The notes: generated from the letters alone by a model not told the origin. A DNA stretch of 64,000 bases from Clostridia bacterium (GCA_017443595.1 JAFSYU010000034.1:24358-88357), one strand, 5' to 3'; counted from the first letter of the stretch, positions 1 through 8,895 are shown. A program made the numbers and translations.

Positions 1-72
1 ATTATATCAAATAAAAACATATTTGTAAATTGCAAATTAGATATATTTATGATATATTTTTTATATTTACTC

Positions 73-101
73 TTGCTTTTTTTTAAATAATAAGATATAA
101 T
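73..101 (+). promoter_or_regulatory. Sigma-A type promoter, possibly leaderless
   Basis: TTGCTT (73-78) and TATAAT (96-101) are separated by 17 bases. The only sensible start codon of the next gene is at 111, ten bases after the -10 box, so the mRNA would have almost no leader. No Shine-Dalgarno sequence precedes that ATG. Confidence 0.7.
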
Positions 102-110
102 GAATTTGAT

Positions 111-770
111 ATGAAAAACAAAGCTATAACAAGCCCGAAGATCTTATCGGAATACGTTATTGAATACGGTTTTCTGCCGTTTTTCAAAAACGGTATACCG
201 GGTTTTTCGGTAGAGGAGAAATGCCCGTCGGATCTGTGGTTTACGGATAAGCCCGGACCGTGGGAATGGAAAGGTCCCGTTATAAGAGAGGGTAAATGCG
301 CCTACGGCAAGTTCTTTAAAAACAAAGCCGTTTACGTAAGCCTTGATATGCTTCCGTATCTGTGTTCAATGCGGCGCGACGGGTATGATTTTGACGCGCG
401 CTGTGACGATGATCTTGTGTTTTATAAAGACAAAGAGATATACGAAATAATACAAAAACACGGCGTTATCTTATCAAAAGAGCTGCGTAAGCTGTCCGGT
501 GACGACAAGAGCTTTGACAAATATATAACGCGCCTGCAGATGCAGACGTACGTGGTTACAAAAGATTTCGTATACGAGCAAAGCAGGGACGGACGTCGGT
601 ACGGCTGGGGCGTTGCGGTATATTCCACACCGGAGCATCTTTACGGGCGCGATCTTGTAACGTCGCAGTACAAAACTCCGCCCGAGGAGTGTAAAAGAAT
701 AATAGTTGAAAAAATAAGATCGCATTTTCCCGGCACGGATGAAAATACGGTCTGCAAACTTATTAAATAA
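111..770 (+). CDS. AlkZ-related (YcaQ-like) protein
   Basis: A 219-residue cytosolic protein. The stretch GPWEWKGP near residue 49, then GKFF, then RRDGYDFDAR near residue 90 and LQMQTYV near residue 142, matches my memory of the small Firmicutes family annotated as AlkZ-related, a winged-helix relative of crosslink-repair DNA glycosylases. It is much shorter than full AlkZ/YcaQ (about 400 residues), so a glycosylase activity cannot be assumed. The C-terminal part contains a YGWGV...YSTPE segment also typical of the family. There is no signal peptide or membrane segment. The start at 111 is kept because the conserved region begins within 20 residues of it. The promoter sits directly upstream, so translation may be leaderless. 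The next gene starts 20 bases downstream on the same strand with its own ribosome site. Confidence 0.6.
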   Translation: MKNKAITSPKILSEYVIEYGFLPFFKNGIPGFSVEEKCPSDLWFTDKPGPWEWKGPVIREGKCAYGKFFKNKAVYVSLDMLPYLCSMRRDGYDFDARCDDDLVFYKDKEIYEIIQKHGVILSKELRKLSGDDKSFDKYITRLQMQTYVVTKDFVYEQSRDGRRYGWGVAVYSTPEHLYGRDLVTSQYKTPPEECKRIIVEKIRSHFPGTDENTVCKLIK

Positions 771-790
771 TATATCAAGGAGATAAAAGC

Positions 791-3277
791 ATGAAAAAAG
801 ACGAGATGACAAACGGTTTGGGTAAATGGATAAAATGCCAAAAGTTCGACGCTGTCGTTATACCGTCGTTCCGGTGGGGGACCGGACAGAACGAACAGCA
901 TAATCCCATAGAGGACGAGGGCGGTCTCGGTATGTTCTGCCGCGAATTTGAGGTATGCGGCGTTAAAAACGCCGTTATCGACGCCACGGCTCTCGGCGTT
1001 TACGATCTTTATATAAACGGCGAACGCGTAAAAAACGGCGACGTATACGACGAGCTGAAACCCGGCTGGGAAGATTATAAAAAGCACGTGCTTTATTACT
1101 CGTACGATATAACCGACTATTTAACAGACGGCAAAAACACCGTGCTGGCCGTTACCGCGCCGGGCTGGTACGCGGGACGCATCTCTTTCGGCTCGTATCC
1201 CGACGCGGAGATATGCTTCATGGCGGGCATACATATAACAGATAAAAATGGAAAAACAGATATTTACACGGACGAAAAATGGCTGTCTTTCAAAGGCGGC
1301 AGAATAAGAAAATCCGATATCTGGGACGGCGAATACATAGATTTCAATCAAAAATGTTTCAGATATTATTCAAGAGTCGATACGGACAGATCGGAATGGA
1401 AACCGGCTGAAACAAAAGTCTGCGAGATAGATATAACCAGACAGGTAGGCCCGGCTATACAGGTGCGCGACTTCTCCGTCGCGCCGCAGACCGTTACGGT
1501 ATACGAGGGCGCAAAGGACAACGGCACGGATTTCGGTGAAATAAACGTAATATCATACTCGGACAAAGCCGATTCGTTCAAGCTCAAAAAAGGACAGGCG
1601 GCTGTCGTTGACTTCGGTCAGAACATGGTCGGCTGGCCGGTGTTCGATATAGCCGGCGCGAAGGGAACGTCGGTCATGGTGCGCTTCGGCGAGATGTTAA
1701 ACGACAGCGGTGACAAAGCGCGCGGCAACGACAACCCGAAAGGTTCGATATACAGCATAAACTACCGCTCCGCAAAAGCAAAGCTGCAGTGCGTGCTCTC
1801 CGACAAACCCAAAATGCACGTTCTGCCGACGTTTACGTTCTACGGCTTCAGATACATAGAAGTAACAGCTTCTGACGATATTGAAATATCGGCTCTTAAA
1901 GGCGCCGTCGTAGGCTCCGCGACGAAAGAGACGGGCAAAATCGAAACGTCTCACAAAAAAGTCAACAAACTCATTTCAAACATCCTCTGGGGTCAGCGCG
2001 GCAACTATCTGACCGTTCCCACGGACTGCCCGCAGCGCGACGAACGCTTGGGCTGGACGGGCGATACGCAGATATTCTGCAATACCGCGGCGTATAACGC
2101 GGACGTTGACGGTTTCTTTAAAAAATGGCTGCGCGACGCGCGCGATTCACAGTCGCCCGAGGGTATGTATCCGGACGTCATCCCGACCGTCCGCGTCGTC
2201 GGTTTCGGAGGCGCGGCGTGGGCAGACGCGGGCATCGTCGTTCCGTACGTTATGATGAGGATGTACGACGACCGCGAGCTTGTAGCGGAGCATTACGAAT
2301 CAATGGAAAAATACATGGGCTGGCTCGCATCACGCGGTATGGAAGGACCGCACCCCACGTACGGCGACTGGCTTGCGTACGAGCCCACCGACAATAAATA
2401 CATAGCGCTTGCATATTACGCGCATGACGCGAAAATGATGAGCATAATGTCGGATGCGATAGGCAAAACCGACCGCGCCGAACATTACAAAGCGCTTTAT
2501 AATGAAATAAAAGCGTGCTTTGCAGACAGGTACTGTGAGGGAGGCGATCTGAAGCCGGATTACCGCACGCAGACGGGATATCTGCTCGCGCTGATGACGG
2601 ATATGCTTGACGGCTCTCACAGAACGGACGCGATAAAAGCTCTGCATGACAAGATAGTAAACAACGGATATAAGCTCTCTACAGGCTTTGTAGGCGCCGG
2701 CATTTTAAACGAGATACTTGCGGAAAACGGTATGTGCGATCTTGCGTATTCTCTGCTTTTGCAGACCGCCAATCCGTCGTGGCTTTACAGCGTCGATCAG
2801 GGCGCGACGACGATATGGGAGAGATGGAATTCGTACACGATAGCGACGGGCTTCGGCGACGTGGGGATGAACTCGTTCAACCATTACGCGTACGGCGCCG
2901 TGGAAGAATGGATGTACCGTCACGTTGCGGGCATAGAAGCAGACCCGGAAGCGTACGGATTTGAGCGCGTGATACTCCAGCCGACGCCGGACTGCAGAAA
3001 ACCGGGCGAGATACCCGACGGACAGGAAAAGATAACGTGGGTAAAAGCGCACTATGACAGCAGACACGGAAAGATAGTATCAAACTGGAATACGGAAAAC
3101 GGTTTCGTATACGACGCGGAAACGCCCGTACCGGCAACGCTTAAGCTGCCCGTACTGACAAGCGGCGATACGTTTACCGTAAACGGAGTGGAACACAAAT
3201 TCTCTGAATTTGATATAAAAGACGGCAGAGTCATAATAACTTTAGCCCCCGGTAAATACGAATTCATACAGAAATGA
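791..3277 (+). CDS. Alpha-L-rhamnosidase, GH78 family
   Basis: An 828-residue glycoside hydrolase expected to release terminal L-rhamnose from plant glycans or rhamnosides. The N-terminal half carries the beta-sandwich domains of the family. The (alpha/alpha)6 barrel follows, with the GH78 signature DCPQRDERLGWTGD at about residue 412 and the WERW motif near residue 676, each carrying a family-conserved glutamate. A C-terminal beta domain ends the protein. No signal peptide is visible, so it probably acts in the cytoplasm on imported oligosaccharides. AAGGAGA lies 8 bases before the ATG. Its stop overlaps the next start (ATGA), so it is translationally coupled to the amidase downstream. Length and motifs fit a complete gene. 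Confidence 0.93.
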   Translation: MKKDEMTNGLGKWIKCQKFDAVVIPSFRWGTGQNEQHNPIEDEGGLGMFCREFEVCGVKNAVIDATALGVYDLYINGERVKNGDVYDELKPGWEDYKKHVLYYSYDITDYLTDGKNTVLAVTAPGWYAGRISFGSYPDAEICFMAGIHITDKNGKTDIYTDEKWLSFKGGRIRKSDIWDGEYIDFNQKCFRYYSRVDTDRSEWKPAETKVCEIDITRQVGPAIQVRDFSVAPQTVTVYEGAKDNGTDFGEINVISYSDKADSFKLKKGQAAVVDFGQNMVGWPVFDIAGAKGTSVMVRFGEMLNDSGDKARGNDNPKGSIYSINYRSAKAKLQCVLSDKPKMHVLPTFTFYGFRYIEVTASDDIEISALKGAVVGSATKETGKIETSHKKVNKLISNILWGQRGNYLTVPTDCPQRDERLGWTGDTQIFCNTAAYNADVDGFFKKWLRDARDSQSPEGMYPDVIPTVRVVGFGGAAWADAGIVVPYVMMRMYDDRELVAEHYESMEKYMGWLASRGMEGPHPTYGDWLAYEPTDNKYIALAYYAHDAKMMSIMSDAIGKTDRAEHYKALYNEIKACFADRYCEGGDLKPDYRTQTGYLLALMTDMLDGSHRTDAIKALHDKIVNNGYKLSTGFVGAGILNEILAENGMCDLAYSLLLQTANPSWLYSVDQGATTIWERWNSYTIATGFGDVGMNSFNHYAYGAVEEWMYRHVAGIEADPEAYGFERVILQPTPDCRKPGEIPDGQEKITWVKAHYDSRHGKIVSNWNTENGFVYDAETPVPATLKLPVLTSGDTFTVNGVEHKFSEFDIKDGRVIITLAPGKYEFIQK

Positions 3278-5115
3278 CAACAGAAAATAAAACAAAAAAG
3301 GATCTCTTATCAAAACTGCCCGTACCGCTTCTTATAGCCGTTATAGCCGTTTCCGCGTCGGTGATAGTCGCCGTGCTGCTTATGGTATTTTTATCGCCGT
3401 CCGATACTCCGGTTTCGGCTGATATACGAACGGAGCAGGAAACGGCAGAGACGGACACGGAAACACAGACCGAAACGGAAGAAGAAACGATAGAGGTAAA
3501 GGAAGAAATGCTGTTGCAGGCCGATAAATTCCCGAAAAACGAGTCAAAGGATTTTTACAAATCCGATGAAAAGCTGTTCAACCGCGCGGTGATGTATTCC
3601 GCAAACGAGCTGAAAGGCAAGTTTGACAACGTTATATTCAAGTATGACGGACTGACGCTTCAGGACGTTACAAAAGACGGCGTATTCATATCAAACGACA
3701 TAAAGCCGGGCGGCGAATTCCGGAAGCTGATAATGAGCTGGAACGCGGATACGTCCGGCGGTACGGTAGAAGTGGAAGTCATGGCAAAACTGTCCGACGG
3801 AACGTATACGGAGCCGTATTCATGGGGCGTATGGAGCGCGATCCCCGGCGTATCCGCAAGCCGTTCACGCAAAGACGAGCACGGCGAGCTTGATATAGAC
3901 ACGCTCAACTTAAAAGAAAAATGCTCTGCGGTAAAGCTTAAAATAACGCTGAAAAAGACGGCGGAAAAAGCGCCGGTGCTTTACAACGTAACTGTAGCTA
4001 CGGACAGGGCTAAGCAGGAAATATCAAAGAATACCGTTACAAAAAAAATCAAGCTGAGCGTCAAAAAACGTTATCAGCTTGACGTGCCGGAAATAGGCGG
4101 CGTCATCTGCTCGCCCACGTCGCTTTCAATGGTGCGCGACTATTACAAAGAAAAAGGTTTTGAAACGGTCGACACCGCAAAAGGAGTTTACGACAACGGC
4201 GAGGGTATTTACGGCAACTGGTCGTATAACGTCGCGTACGCGGGCGAGCTCGGATACAACGCATACGTTGATATTTACGATATGAAAGCGCTTAAATGGG
4301 CGCTGTCAAAAAACGTCCCTGTCATATGCAGCGTAAAGATCAAAAAAGGACAGCTTAAAGACTCCGGATATCCGGATTATTCAACAAACGGTCATCTGCT
4401 TTGCGTCATCGGCTACGAGACGGTCGACGGCGTTGAATGGCTGATAGTGAACGACCCGGCTAAAAAGCAGGTGGAAGTAAAATATCTCGCATCCGAATTT
4501 GAAACGATCTGGCCCGGCACGGTCTACATAGTGCAGGAAAAGCCGGAGCGCTACACCTGGCGCATCGGCGAAGGAACGGAGCAGGATATATTAGTCGTCG
4601 CGGACTGTATACCGGAGGGCAGATACAACCGCCCCGGCGGCAATTATAAAGTAAAATATATAGTTATCCACAACACCGGTAATTTCAGTACGGGCGCGGA
4701 TGCAAATTCTCACAGATCGTACGTCAAAGAGGACGGCTGCAAGGTATCGTGGCATTATACGGTCGACGACAAGCGTATTTACAAGCATCTGCCCGAGGAA
4801 GAACGCGCGTGGCACGCCGGTGACGGACGCGAGGGCAAAGGCAACACGTACGGCATAGGCATTGAAATGTGCGTGAACCACGAAACGCTCGGCACAAAAA
4901 ACCCGACGGAATATTTCTATAAAACGATGGACAACACCGCGCAGTTAGTGGCGGAGCTTTTATATAAATACGATCTGTCGATAAAAGCCGTAAAACAGCA
5001 CTGGCATTTCTCCGGCAAAAACTGCCCGCAGGTCATACGCGAAAACGACCTCTGGGAGCCGTTTTTGGAGAATATTCAGCAAAGATACGACAAGATAAAA
5101 GCCGAACGCGGGTAA
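3274..5115 (+). CDS. Membrane-anchored C39-like peptidase plus N-acetylmuramoyl-L-alanine amidase
   Basis: A 613-residue two-domain wall protein. Residues 15-38 form one membrane anchor, followed by an acidic Thr/Glu-rich linker. A beta-rich segment leads to a C39-like papain-fold domain: Cys near 278 in GGVICSPTS, His near 373 in NGHLLCVIG, Asp in the following NDP. The C-terminal third is an amidase_2/PGRP domain with IHNTGN (465), SWHYTVDD, IGIEMCVN and HWHFSGKNCP (575-585), which supplies the zinc ligands. It should therefore cut the lactyl-peptide bond of peptidoglycan outside the membrane, with the C39-like domain perhaps trimming peptides. The start overlaps the rhamnosidase stop by four bases. 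The pairing of the two domains in this order is recognisable in Clostridia; substrate is inferred. Confidence 0.85.
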   Translation: MTTENKTKKDLLSKLPVPLLIAVIAVSASVIVAVLLMVFLSPSDTPVSADIRTEQETAETDTETQTETEEETIEVKEEMLLQADKFPKNESKDFYKSDEKLFNRAVMYSANELKGKFDNVIFKYDGLTLQDVTKDGVFISNDIKPGGEFRKLIMSWNADTSGGTVEVEVMAKLSDGTYTEPYSWGVWSAIPGVSASRSRKDEHGELDIDTLNLKEKCSAVKLKITLKKTAEKAPVLYNVTVATDRAKQEISKNTVTKKIKLSVKKRYQLDVPEIGGVICSPTSLSMVRDYYKEKGFETVDTAKGVYDNGEGIYGNWSYNVAYAGELGYNAYVDIYDMKALKWALSKNVPVICSVKIKKGQLKDSGYPDYSTNGHLLCVIGYETVDGVEWLIVNDPAKKQVEVKYLASEFETIWPGTVYIVQEKPERYTWRIGEGTEQDILVVADCIPEGRYNRPGGNYKVKYIVIHNTGNFSTGADANSHRSYVKEDGCKVSWHYTVDDKRIYKHLPEEERAWHAGDGREGKGNTYGIGIEMCVNHETLGTKNPTEYFYKTMDNTAQLVAELLYKYDLSIKAVKQHWHFSGKNCPQVIRENDLWEPFLENIQQRYDKIKAERG

Positions 5116-5119
5116 CGGT

Positions 5120-5626
5120 ATGGACAATAAAGAAATACCGAAACGAAAGAAAAACCGCTTGACCTGTTATGATTACAGCTCATGCGGAGCGTATTTTCTG
5201 ACAGTCTGCACGTCAAACAGATGTAATTATTTTTGGGAAAACGACGTTTCCTCTGAGGTAGGGGCGACCATTGGTCGCCCGTATGACGTCAAACTCTCGA
5301 AATACGGAAAAATTGCGGACAAAGCAATAAACGATATACCGTTTGTATATCCCGCGGTCAAAGTCGATCATTACGTGATCATGCCTGATCATATACATTT
5401 ATTGCTTTCGATTCGCGCGGACGAAAGCGGGCGACCGATGGTCGCCCCTACGGTTTCGCGGATCGTTCAACAAATGAAATGCTGTGTTTCAAAACGCATC
5501 GGGCATCCTATATGTCAAAAATCGTTTTTTGATCACGTTATACGAAATAAAGAGGATTATCAAAAACACGTTAAGTACATTTACGAAAATCCTTTAGCGT
5601 TATATTATGATAGGGGCGGTCACTGA
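5120..5626 (+). CDS. REP-associated tyrosine transposase (RAYT, Y1_Tnp)
   Basis: A 168-residue single-strand HUH transposase of the RAYT type. Family landmarks are GAYFLTVC (23-30), the HUH motif in MPDHIHLLL (88-96), FFDHVIRN (136-143) and a C-terminal helix with YIYENP (153-158); the catalytic Tyr is probably in 147-155. The gene is unusual because two complete GTAG-hairpin REP elements lie in frame inside it, encoding residues 47-53 (GATIGRP) and 104-111 (GRPMVAPT), and a third forms its 3' end. The gene begins five bases after the amidase stop with only a weak ribosome site, and overlaps the convergent dockerin gene by seven bases. It lacks the IS termini of an autonomous transposon, as expected for a RAYT. 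Confidence 0.85.
   Translation: MDNKEIPKRKKNRLTCYDYSSCGAYFLTVCTSNRCNYFWENDVSSEVGATIGRPYDVKLSKYGKIADKAINDIPFVYPAVKVDHYVIMPDHIHLLLSIRADESGRPMVAPTVSRIVQQMKCCVSKRIGHPICQKSFFDHVIRNKEDYQKHVKYIYENPLALYYDRGGH
5258..5280 (+). repeat. REP element R1, inside the RAYT gene
   Basis: GTAG followed by GGGCGACCATTGGTCGCCC, a 9-bp stem around one base. GTAG 5' of a GC-rich hairpin is the feature that characterised RAYTs recognise. Read in frame it encodes VGATIGR. Confidence 0.85.
5429..5451 (-). repeat. REP element R2, inside the RAYT gene, inverted relative to R1
   Basis: On the minus strand this is GTAG then GGGCGACCATCGGTCGCCC. With R1 it forms a head-to-head pair about 150 bases apart, the layout of a BIME. 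It encodes residues 104-111 of the transposase. Confidence 0.85.
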
Positions 5627-5632
5627 CCGCCC
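5611..5632. repeat. REP element R3 at the convergent gene ends
   Basis: GGGCGGTCACTGACCGCCC preceded by ATAG. Compared with R1 both stem arms changed together, so pairing is kept. The stop codons of the RAYT (5626) and of the convergent dockerin gene (5620) both lie in this hairpin, which may also act as a two-way terminator. Confidence 0.75.
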
Positions 5633-6831
5633 TTATAATCTTCTATCACGTATTCCCCGAAAACGTGCGCGTGGTCGAAGCAGCCGAACTGCGTTGTCGT
5701 CTGCTCCGTCACCTTTGCTATCCATTCCGTGCAGATAGACAGCTTTCCGTCGTAATCCTGACAGAATATCAAAAGTTTGTCCGGCGTTACCTTGTTTTCA
5801 AGCTTATACTCGTTTATATAATCTATGACCTGCTTGGCGAGATCTTCGCGGATTTTTTTCATTTCAGCCGCCGTTATACCGGTCTGATAAAACTTTTTAA
5901 ATCCGTTTTCCTGCAGCGTCCAGCATCCTTCCGGATATTTCGGGCTCGTACTGAATCTGCATCTGCAGTCGGTCTGTGCTCCGCCGTAACAGAATTCAAA
6001 TTCCACGGTGAAATAACCGTCTTCCCATATGAATACGTATTCCAGAAGCATATCGCGCGGTATCTGCCCGAATTCGGGATATAATTCCTTCATTTTTAGA
6101 TAATACTCGTCCGCTAACGCCTGCTTATCCGGTGTAAATACTGTTTTATCCGGCTTTACAAGCTCGTCGCCTGACGCCGGGACAACGACCTCAAACGGAT
6201 AATCCCAACACGTATTCTCGTAAGTGTCCTCAACAAACCGTCCCTTTACGGTAAACGTCAGCACAAATCTGTATAAACCGGCGGGCGCGGTTTTTAAGAA
6301 TTCGTTGATATCGTTCAGCTCCTGCCGGCTGTTATACAGCCATGAGCTTACTTTCGTTTCCGTACCGGTGCTGTGCCAGACTATATCAAGGTCTGATCCG
6401 TCATATGACAGCACGGGGACGTTTTCGGCAATGTCGGCGCCGGGACCTTCCGCGCAGATCCAGCCTTTTATATCATCGTCATACACGGATTCTCCCACCA
6501 TGTACGCGCAGGGATATACCGCGTTTTCCCCGTCAGTCACATAGAGATATACGGGATACGATCCCTCGTATATACTCCCGCCGCTTACGTATCTGAATAA
6601 TGAGATCACGTCCTTGTTGTTGACTTCTCCGTCGCCGTTTATATCGTGATCATAGCAGGATTTCGTCACGGCCTCGCTGCAGACGTGCCTGAACAGCGCC
6701 GCAACGTCCTTGTTGTTTACCTCTCCGTCGTTATTTATATCACACGTGCTTTTTTCCGCATAAACGTAAACGCTTGCCGTCAATGAAAATATCATTATAA
6801 ACGATAGAATTATTACAATTATTCTTTTCAT
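5620..6831 (-). CDS. Secreted protein with N-terminal dockerin
   Basis: The start is placed at the internal ATG at 6831, preceded by GGGGAG, giving 403 residues that open with a clean signal peptide (MKRIIVIILSFIMIF). The longer frame upstream has no ribosome site. Residues about 28-82 are a type I-like dockerin: two repeats CDINNDGEVNNKDV and HDINGDGEVNNKDV, each followed by an LFR helix. An N-terminal position for a dockerin is less common than a C-terminal one. The remaining 300 residues have no domain I recognise; they are rich in Tyr and acidic residues. It should be exported and held by a cohesin on the cell surface or a scaffoldin; no cohesin is in the window. It follows the anti-sigma gene by 29 bases, in one operon with the ECF sigma factor. 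The last residues are encoded by REP R3. Confidence 0.75.
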   Translation of the reverse strand: MKRIIVIILSFIMIFSLTASVYVYAEKSTCDINNDGEVNNKDVAALFRHVCSEAVTKSCYDHDINGDGEVNNKDVISLFRYVSGGSIYEGSYPVYLYVTDGENAVYPCAYMVGESVYDDDIKGWICAEGPGADIAENVPVLSYDGSDLDIVWHSTGTETKVSSWLYNSRQELNDINEFLKTAPAGLYRFVLTFTVKGRFVEDTYENTCWDYPFEVVVPASGDELVKPDKTVFTPDKQALADEYYLKMKELYPEFGQIPRDMLLEYVFIWEDGYFTVEFEFCYGGAQTDCRCRFSTSPKYPEGCWTLQENGFKKFYQTGITAAEMKKIREDLAKQVIDYINEYKLENKVTPDKLLIFCQDYDGKLSICTEWIAKVTEQTTTQFGCFDHAHVFGEYVIEDYKGGQ

Positions 6832-6860
6832 TTGTTTTTCTCCCCGTAGAACTTCAAATA

Positions 6861-8012
6861 TTATTGAAAGCTGCCGAATGAAAGATTTGATAACCACAGT
6901 GAAGACCACACGTCAGGGGAGCCTTTTACTTCTACAAGTAAATCATCGTATACGAATATCGTGCTGTTTCTGCTATCGTCTTTATATTCATATACCAATG
7001 CGGTAACTTCACGGTCGGCAAGGGTTATCGTTTGTTCGTAAATACTTTTATGCTGATTTCCGAGATTGTTTACATTAGGCGTGTTCGGAGAAAGTTTCCT
7101 AATTATCTCAGAAGTGGTTTTATCATTTTGATTTGCAGTTTCATCCGGCAAATATGTGATTTTTATATAGTAGTTTTCGCCGGTTGACACGCTCGGATGA
7201 CAGAATATGCAAGGCAAACCGTAAGCCTCGGACGCATATAGTGTAATATTTGCATATCCTTCTTTATTACGCAATTCTATGGGCTTACCGTTATAATACG
7301 GAACTGCATTGTTCTTTGAATTGAGTTTTTCAACAAACGCCGCGATATTCTCAAGTTGTTCGCTCGTTGCTCCCTGTTCCGAAAACTCATTTATTATATA
7401 CTTTCCGTTTTGGCTGACTGCTGTTTTCAAATCCGAAAACGAATCAAACTCAAGTGGGTATATACTCGGATTGCTTGCGTTCACCGTCGTCTCATCCGTT
7501 TCCAAATATTCATCCGTATCTACCGTTATTATTTCGGCGGTATCATAATTGGGAGTCGTATCCTCCACCGTCTCGGTCTGCGGGTCTTCATCCTTTTCCG
7601 TATCGATTTCGATCGGATCGGTCTGCTCAACGGTATCGATCATCTCGACTGTATCGCCCTCCGGTGTTTTCTGTTCTTCGGTCGTTTCATCCGCGGCCGT
7701 TTCCGTTACGGGCTCGTTGCCGTTAGGCGCATCTTCGGTCGTATCTTCATCCGTGTCGGTCACAATCGCTTTATCCGTTTCACTTATCACGGGCGGCGCT
7801 TCCGTAGTCTCCGGCGGCAGCGGTATCCCGTGATTCGCATTATTTGCGGCGGTGATAAGGATCACCGGAAGCAGCACCGCAAGCGCGGCGACGGCGGCTA
7901 TGACCGCAAGTTTGAAAACCTTGCCGTTGTTTTTCTTTTTATATACGGACGCCTCTTCTATATATTTATCGTCCGCAAGTGATATTTTATCAAGTAAATC
8001 CTTTCCTCTCAC
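6861..8012 (-). CDS. Membrane protein, probable anti-sigma factor of the ECF gene upstream
   Basis: 383 residues from a GTG start at 8012, chosen because GTGA overlaps the sigma-factor stop and AGGAGG lies about 10 bases upstream. A short basic cytoplasmic segment (residues 1-30) leads to one membrane helix (VFKLAVIAAVAALAVLLPVI). A 110-residue Thr/Glu/Asp-rich extracellular linker follows, then a folded C-terminal domain of about 190 residues that I cannot name. One-helix topology and coupling to an ECF gene make an anti-sigma role likely; there is no zinc-binding HxxxCxxC motif, so the sigma-binding part must be of another type. The long acidic linker would let the outer domain reach into the wall. 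The function of the outer domain is unknown. Confidence 0.65.
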   Translation of the reverse strand: MRGKDLLDKISLADDKYIEEASVYKKKNNGKVFKLAVIAAVAALAVLLPVILITAANNANHGIPLPPETTEAPPVISETDKAIVTDTDEDTTEDAPNGNEPVTETAADETTEEQKTPEGDTVEMIDTVEQTDPIEIDTEKDEDPQTETVEDTTPNYDTAEIITVDTDEYLETDETTVNASNPSIYPLEFDSFSDLKTAVSQNGKYIINEFSEQGATSEQLENIAAFVEKLNSKNNAVPYYNGKPIELRNKEGYANITLYASEAYGLPCIFCHPSVSTGENYYIKITYLPDETANQNDKTTSEIIRKLSPNTPNVNNLGNQHKSIYEQTITLADREVTALVYEYKDDSRNSTIFVYDDLLVEVKGSPDVWSSLWLSNLSFGSFQ

Positions 8013-8569
8013 AGTTCTATTCCCTCCTTTTTCAGATATGAAAGCAGCTTTGCTCTGCATCTGTAAAGGACCGTTTTTACGTTATTCTCGCTCATACCGA
8101 AACCGTTTGCGATCGCGGCGACGCTGTCCCCGTAGAAATATCTGCGCATAAATACGCGGCGGTTTTCCTTTGACAGCGACGACAAAAATCCGTTTATCGC
8201 CTCTTTTATCGCCATATCGTCAAGTTTGCACTCCGTATCATCGGGCGACGGTATACAGTTTTCAAGCTCGTCGGACAATTCCACGTATACAGCGCTTCTC
8301 TTCTGCCGGTTTTGCATGCGGCAGATATTAAGCGACAGATTTCTTATAATACGCATAAGATACGGAAAAAGGTACTGCCTCGGCTCGTGCGGCGGAATGG
8401 TGTTCCACGCTTCAAAATACGTGCTGTTTTTGCACTCCTCCGCGTCGCGCCGGTCTTCGGTTATGCAGAGAGACGCGGTAAAAAGCCGGCTGCCGTACTT
8501 TTTATCCGTTTCCGATATAGCCGTTTCGTCTCTTTGCAGATACAGATCAACAATTCTGCTGTCTTTCAT
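8009..8569 (-). CDS. ECF-type RNA polymerase sigma factor
   Basis: 186 residues from the ATG at 8569, which has AGGAG 7 bases upstream; the longer frame reaching 8911 runs through repeat DNA. Region 2 covers about residues 20-90 (DRRDAEECKNSTYFEAW, then FPYLMRIIRNLSLN), and region 4 about 125-180 (SLSKENRRVFMRRYFYGDSVAAI, then SENNVKTVLYRCRAKL), the usual helix-turn-helix. It should direct polymerase to a small regulon, probably including this operon and its dockerin protein. A GGAAACC box with a poor -10 lies about 55 bases upstream. The anti-sigma gene starts inside its stop codon. Confidence 0.88.
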   Translation of the reverse strand: MKDSRIVDLYLQRDETAISETDKKYGSRLFTASLCITEDRRDAEECKNSTYFEAWNTIPPHEPRQYLFPYLMRIIRNLSLNICRMQNRQKRSAVYVELSDELENCIPSPDDTECKLDDMAIKEAINGFLSSLSKENRRVFMRRYFYGDSVAAIANGFGMSENNVKTVLYRCRAKLLSYLKKEGIEL

Positions 8570-8601
8570 GCTGCTCTCCTTTTTGTGAAGGTCCTTCAAC
8601 C

Positions 8602-8632
8602 GTATAAGCACCGTTATTATGAAAAGGTTTCC
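8602..8632 (-). promoter_or_regulatory. Possible ECF-type promoter of the sigma operon
   Basis: On the minus strand GGAAACC (8626-8632) resembles an ECF -35 box, with a weak CGTATA-like -10 17 bases on. Autoregulation is common for ECF genes; this is a guess from one site. Confidence 0.3.
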
Positions 8633-8669
8633 TGATTTTTTTAAAAATTCAATTTTGTTTATTATCACC

Positions 8670-8895
8670 GACCCCCCGTTTGCCTTCTCCTTTGGGAGAA
8701 GGTGGCGCCGGCAGGGGTTCCCCCGACGCGAACTTGAGAGCGTTGGAGGTTCTCGTAAGCCGACGGATGAGGCTCGCGCCCACTCAATCTCATGGAGATT
8801 GCGGGAGGGAACCGAGGGGTTCCCCGAAAACGAGGAACGAGTTTTTGGGGGTTCCGGAGGGATAAGGGGGATTCCCGAGAAAACCCCCATAAAAC
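8670..8895. repeat. Intergenic mosaic of short GC-rich repeats
   Basis: About 225 bases without a supportable gene. It holds a hairpin GCCTTCTCC-tttg-GGAGAAGG, a unit with CGGATGAGG, AATCT-catgg-AGATT, and several paired GGGGGTTCC/CCCCC blocks. Similar CTTCTCCC/GGATGAGG repeats are common in gut Clostridia. GC content is clearly higher than the flanking ends. Confidence 0.6.

Noticed and set aside
2125..2397. Arg-rich frames antiparallel or shifted to GC-rich genes
   Set aside because: Shadow frames of the rhamnosidase and other genes; low-complexity Arg composition and no ribosome sites.
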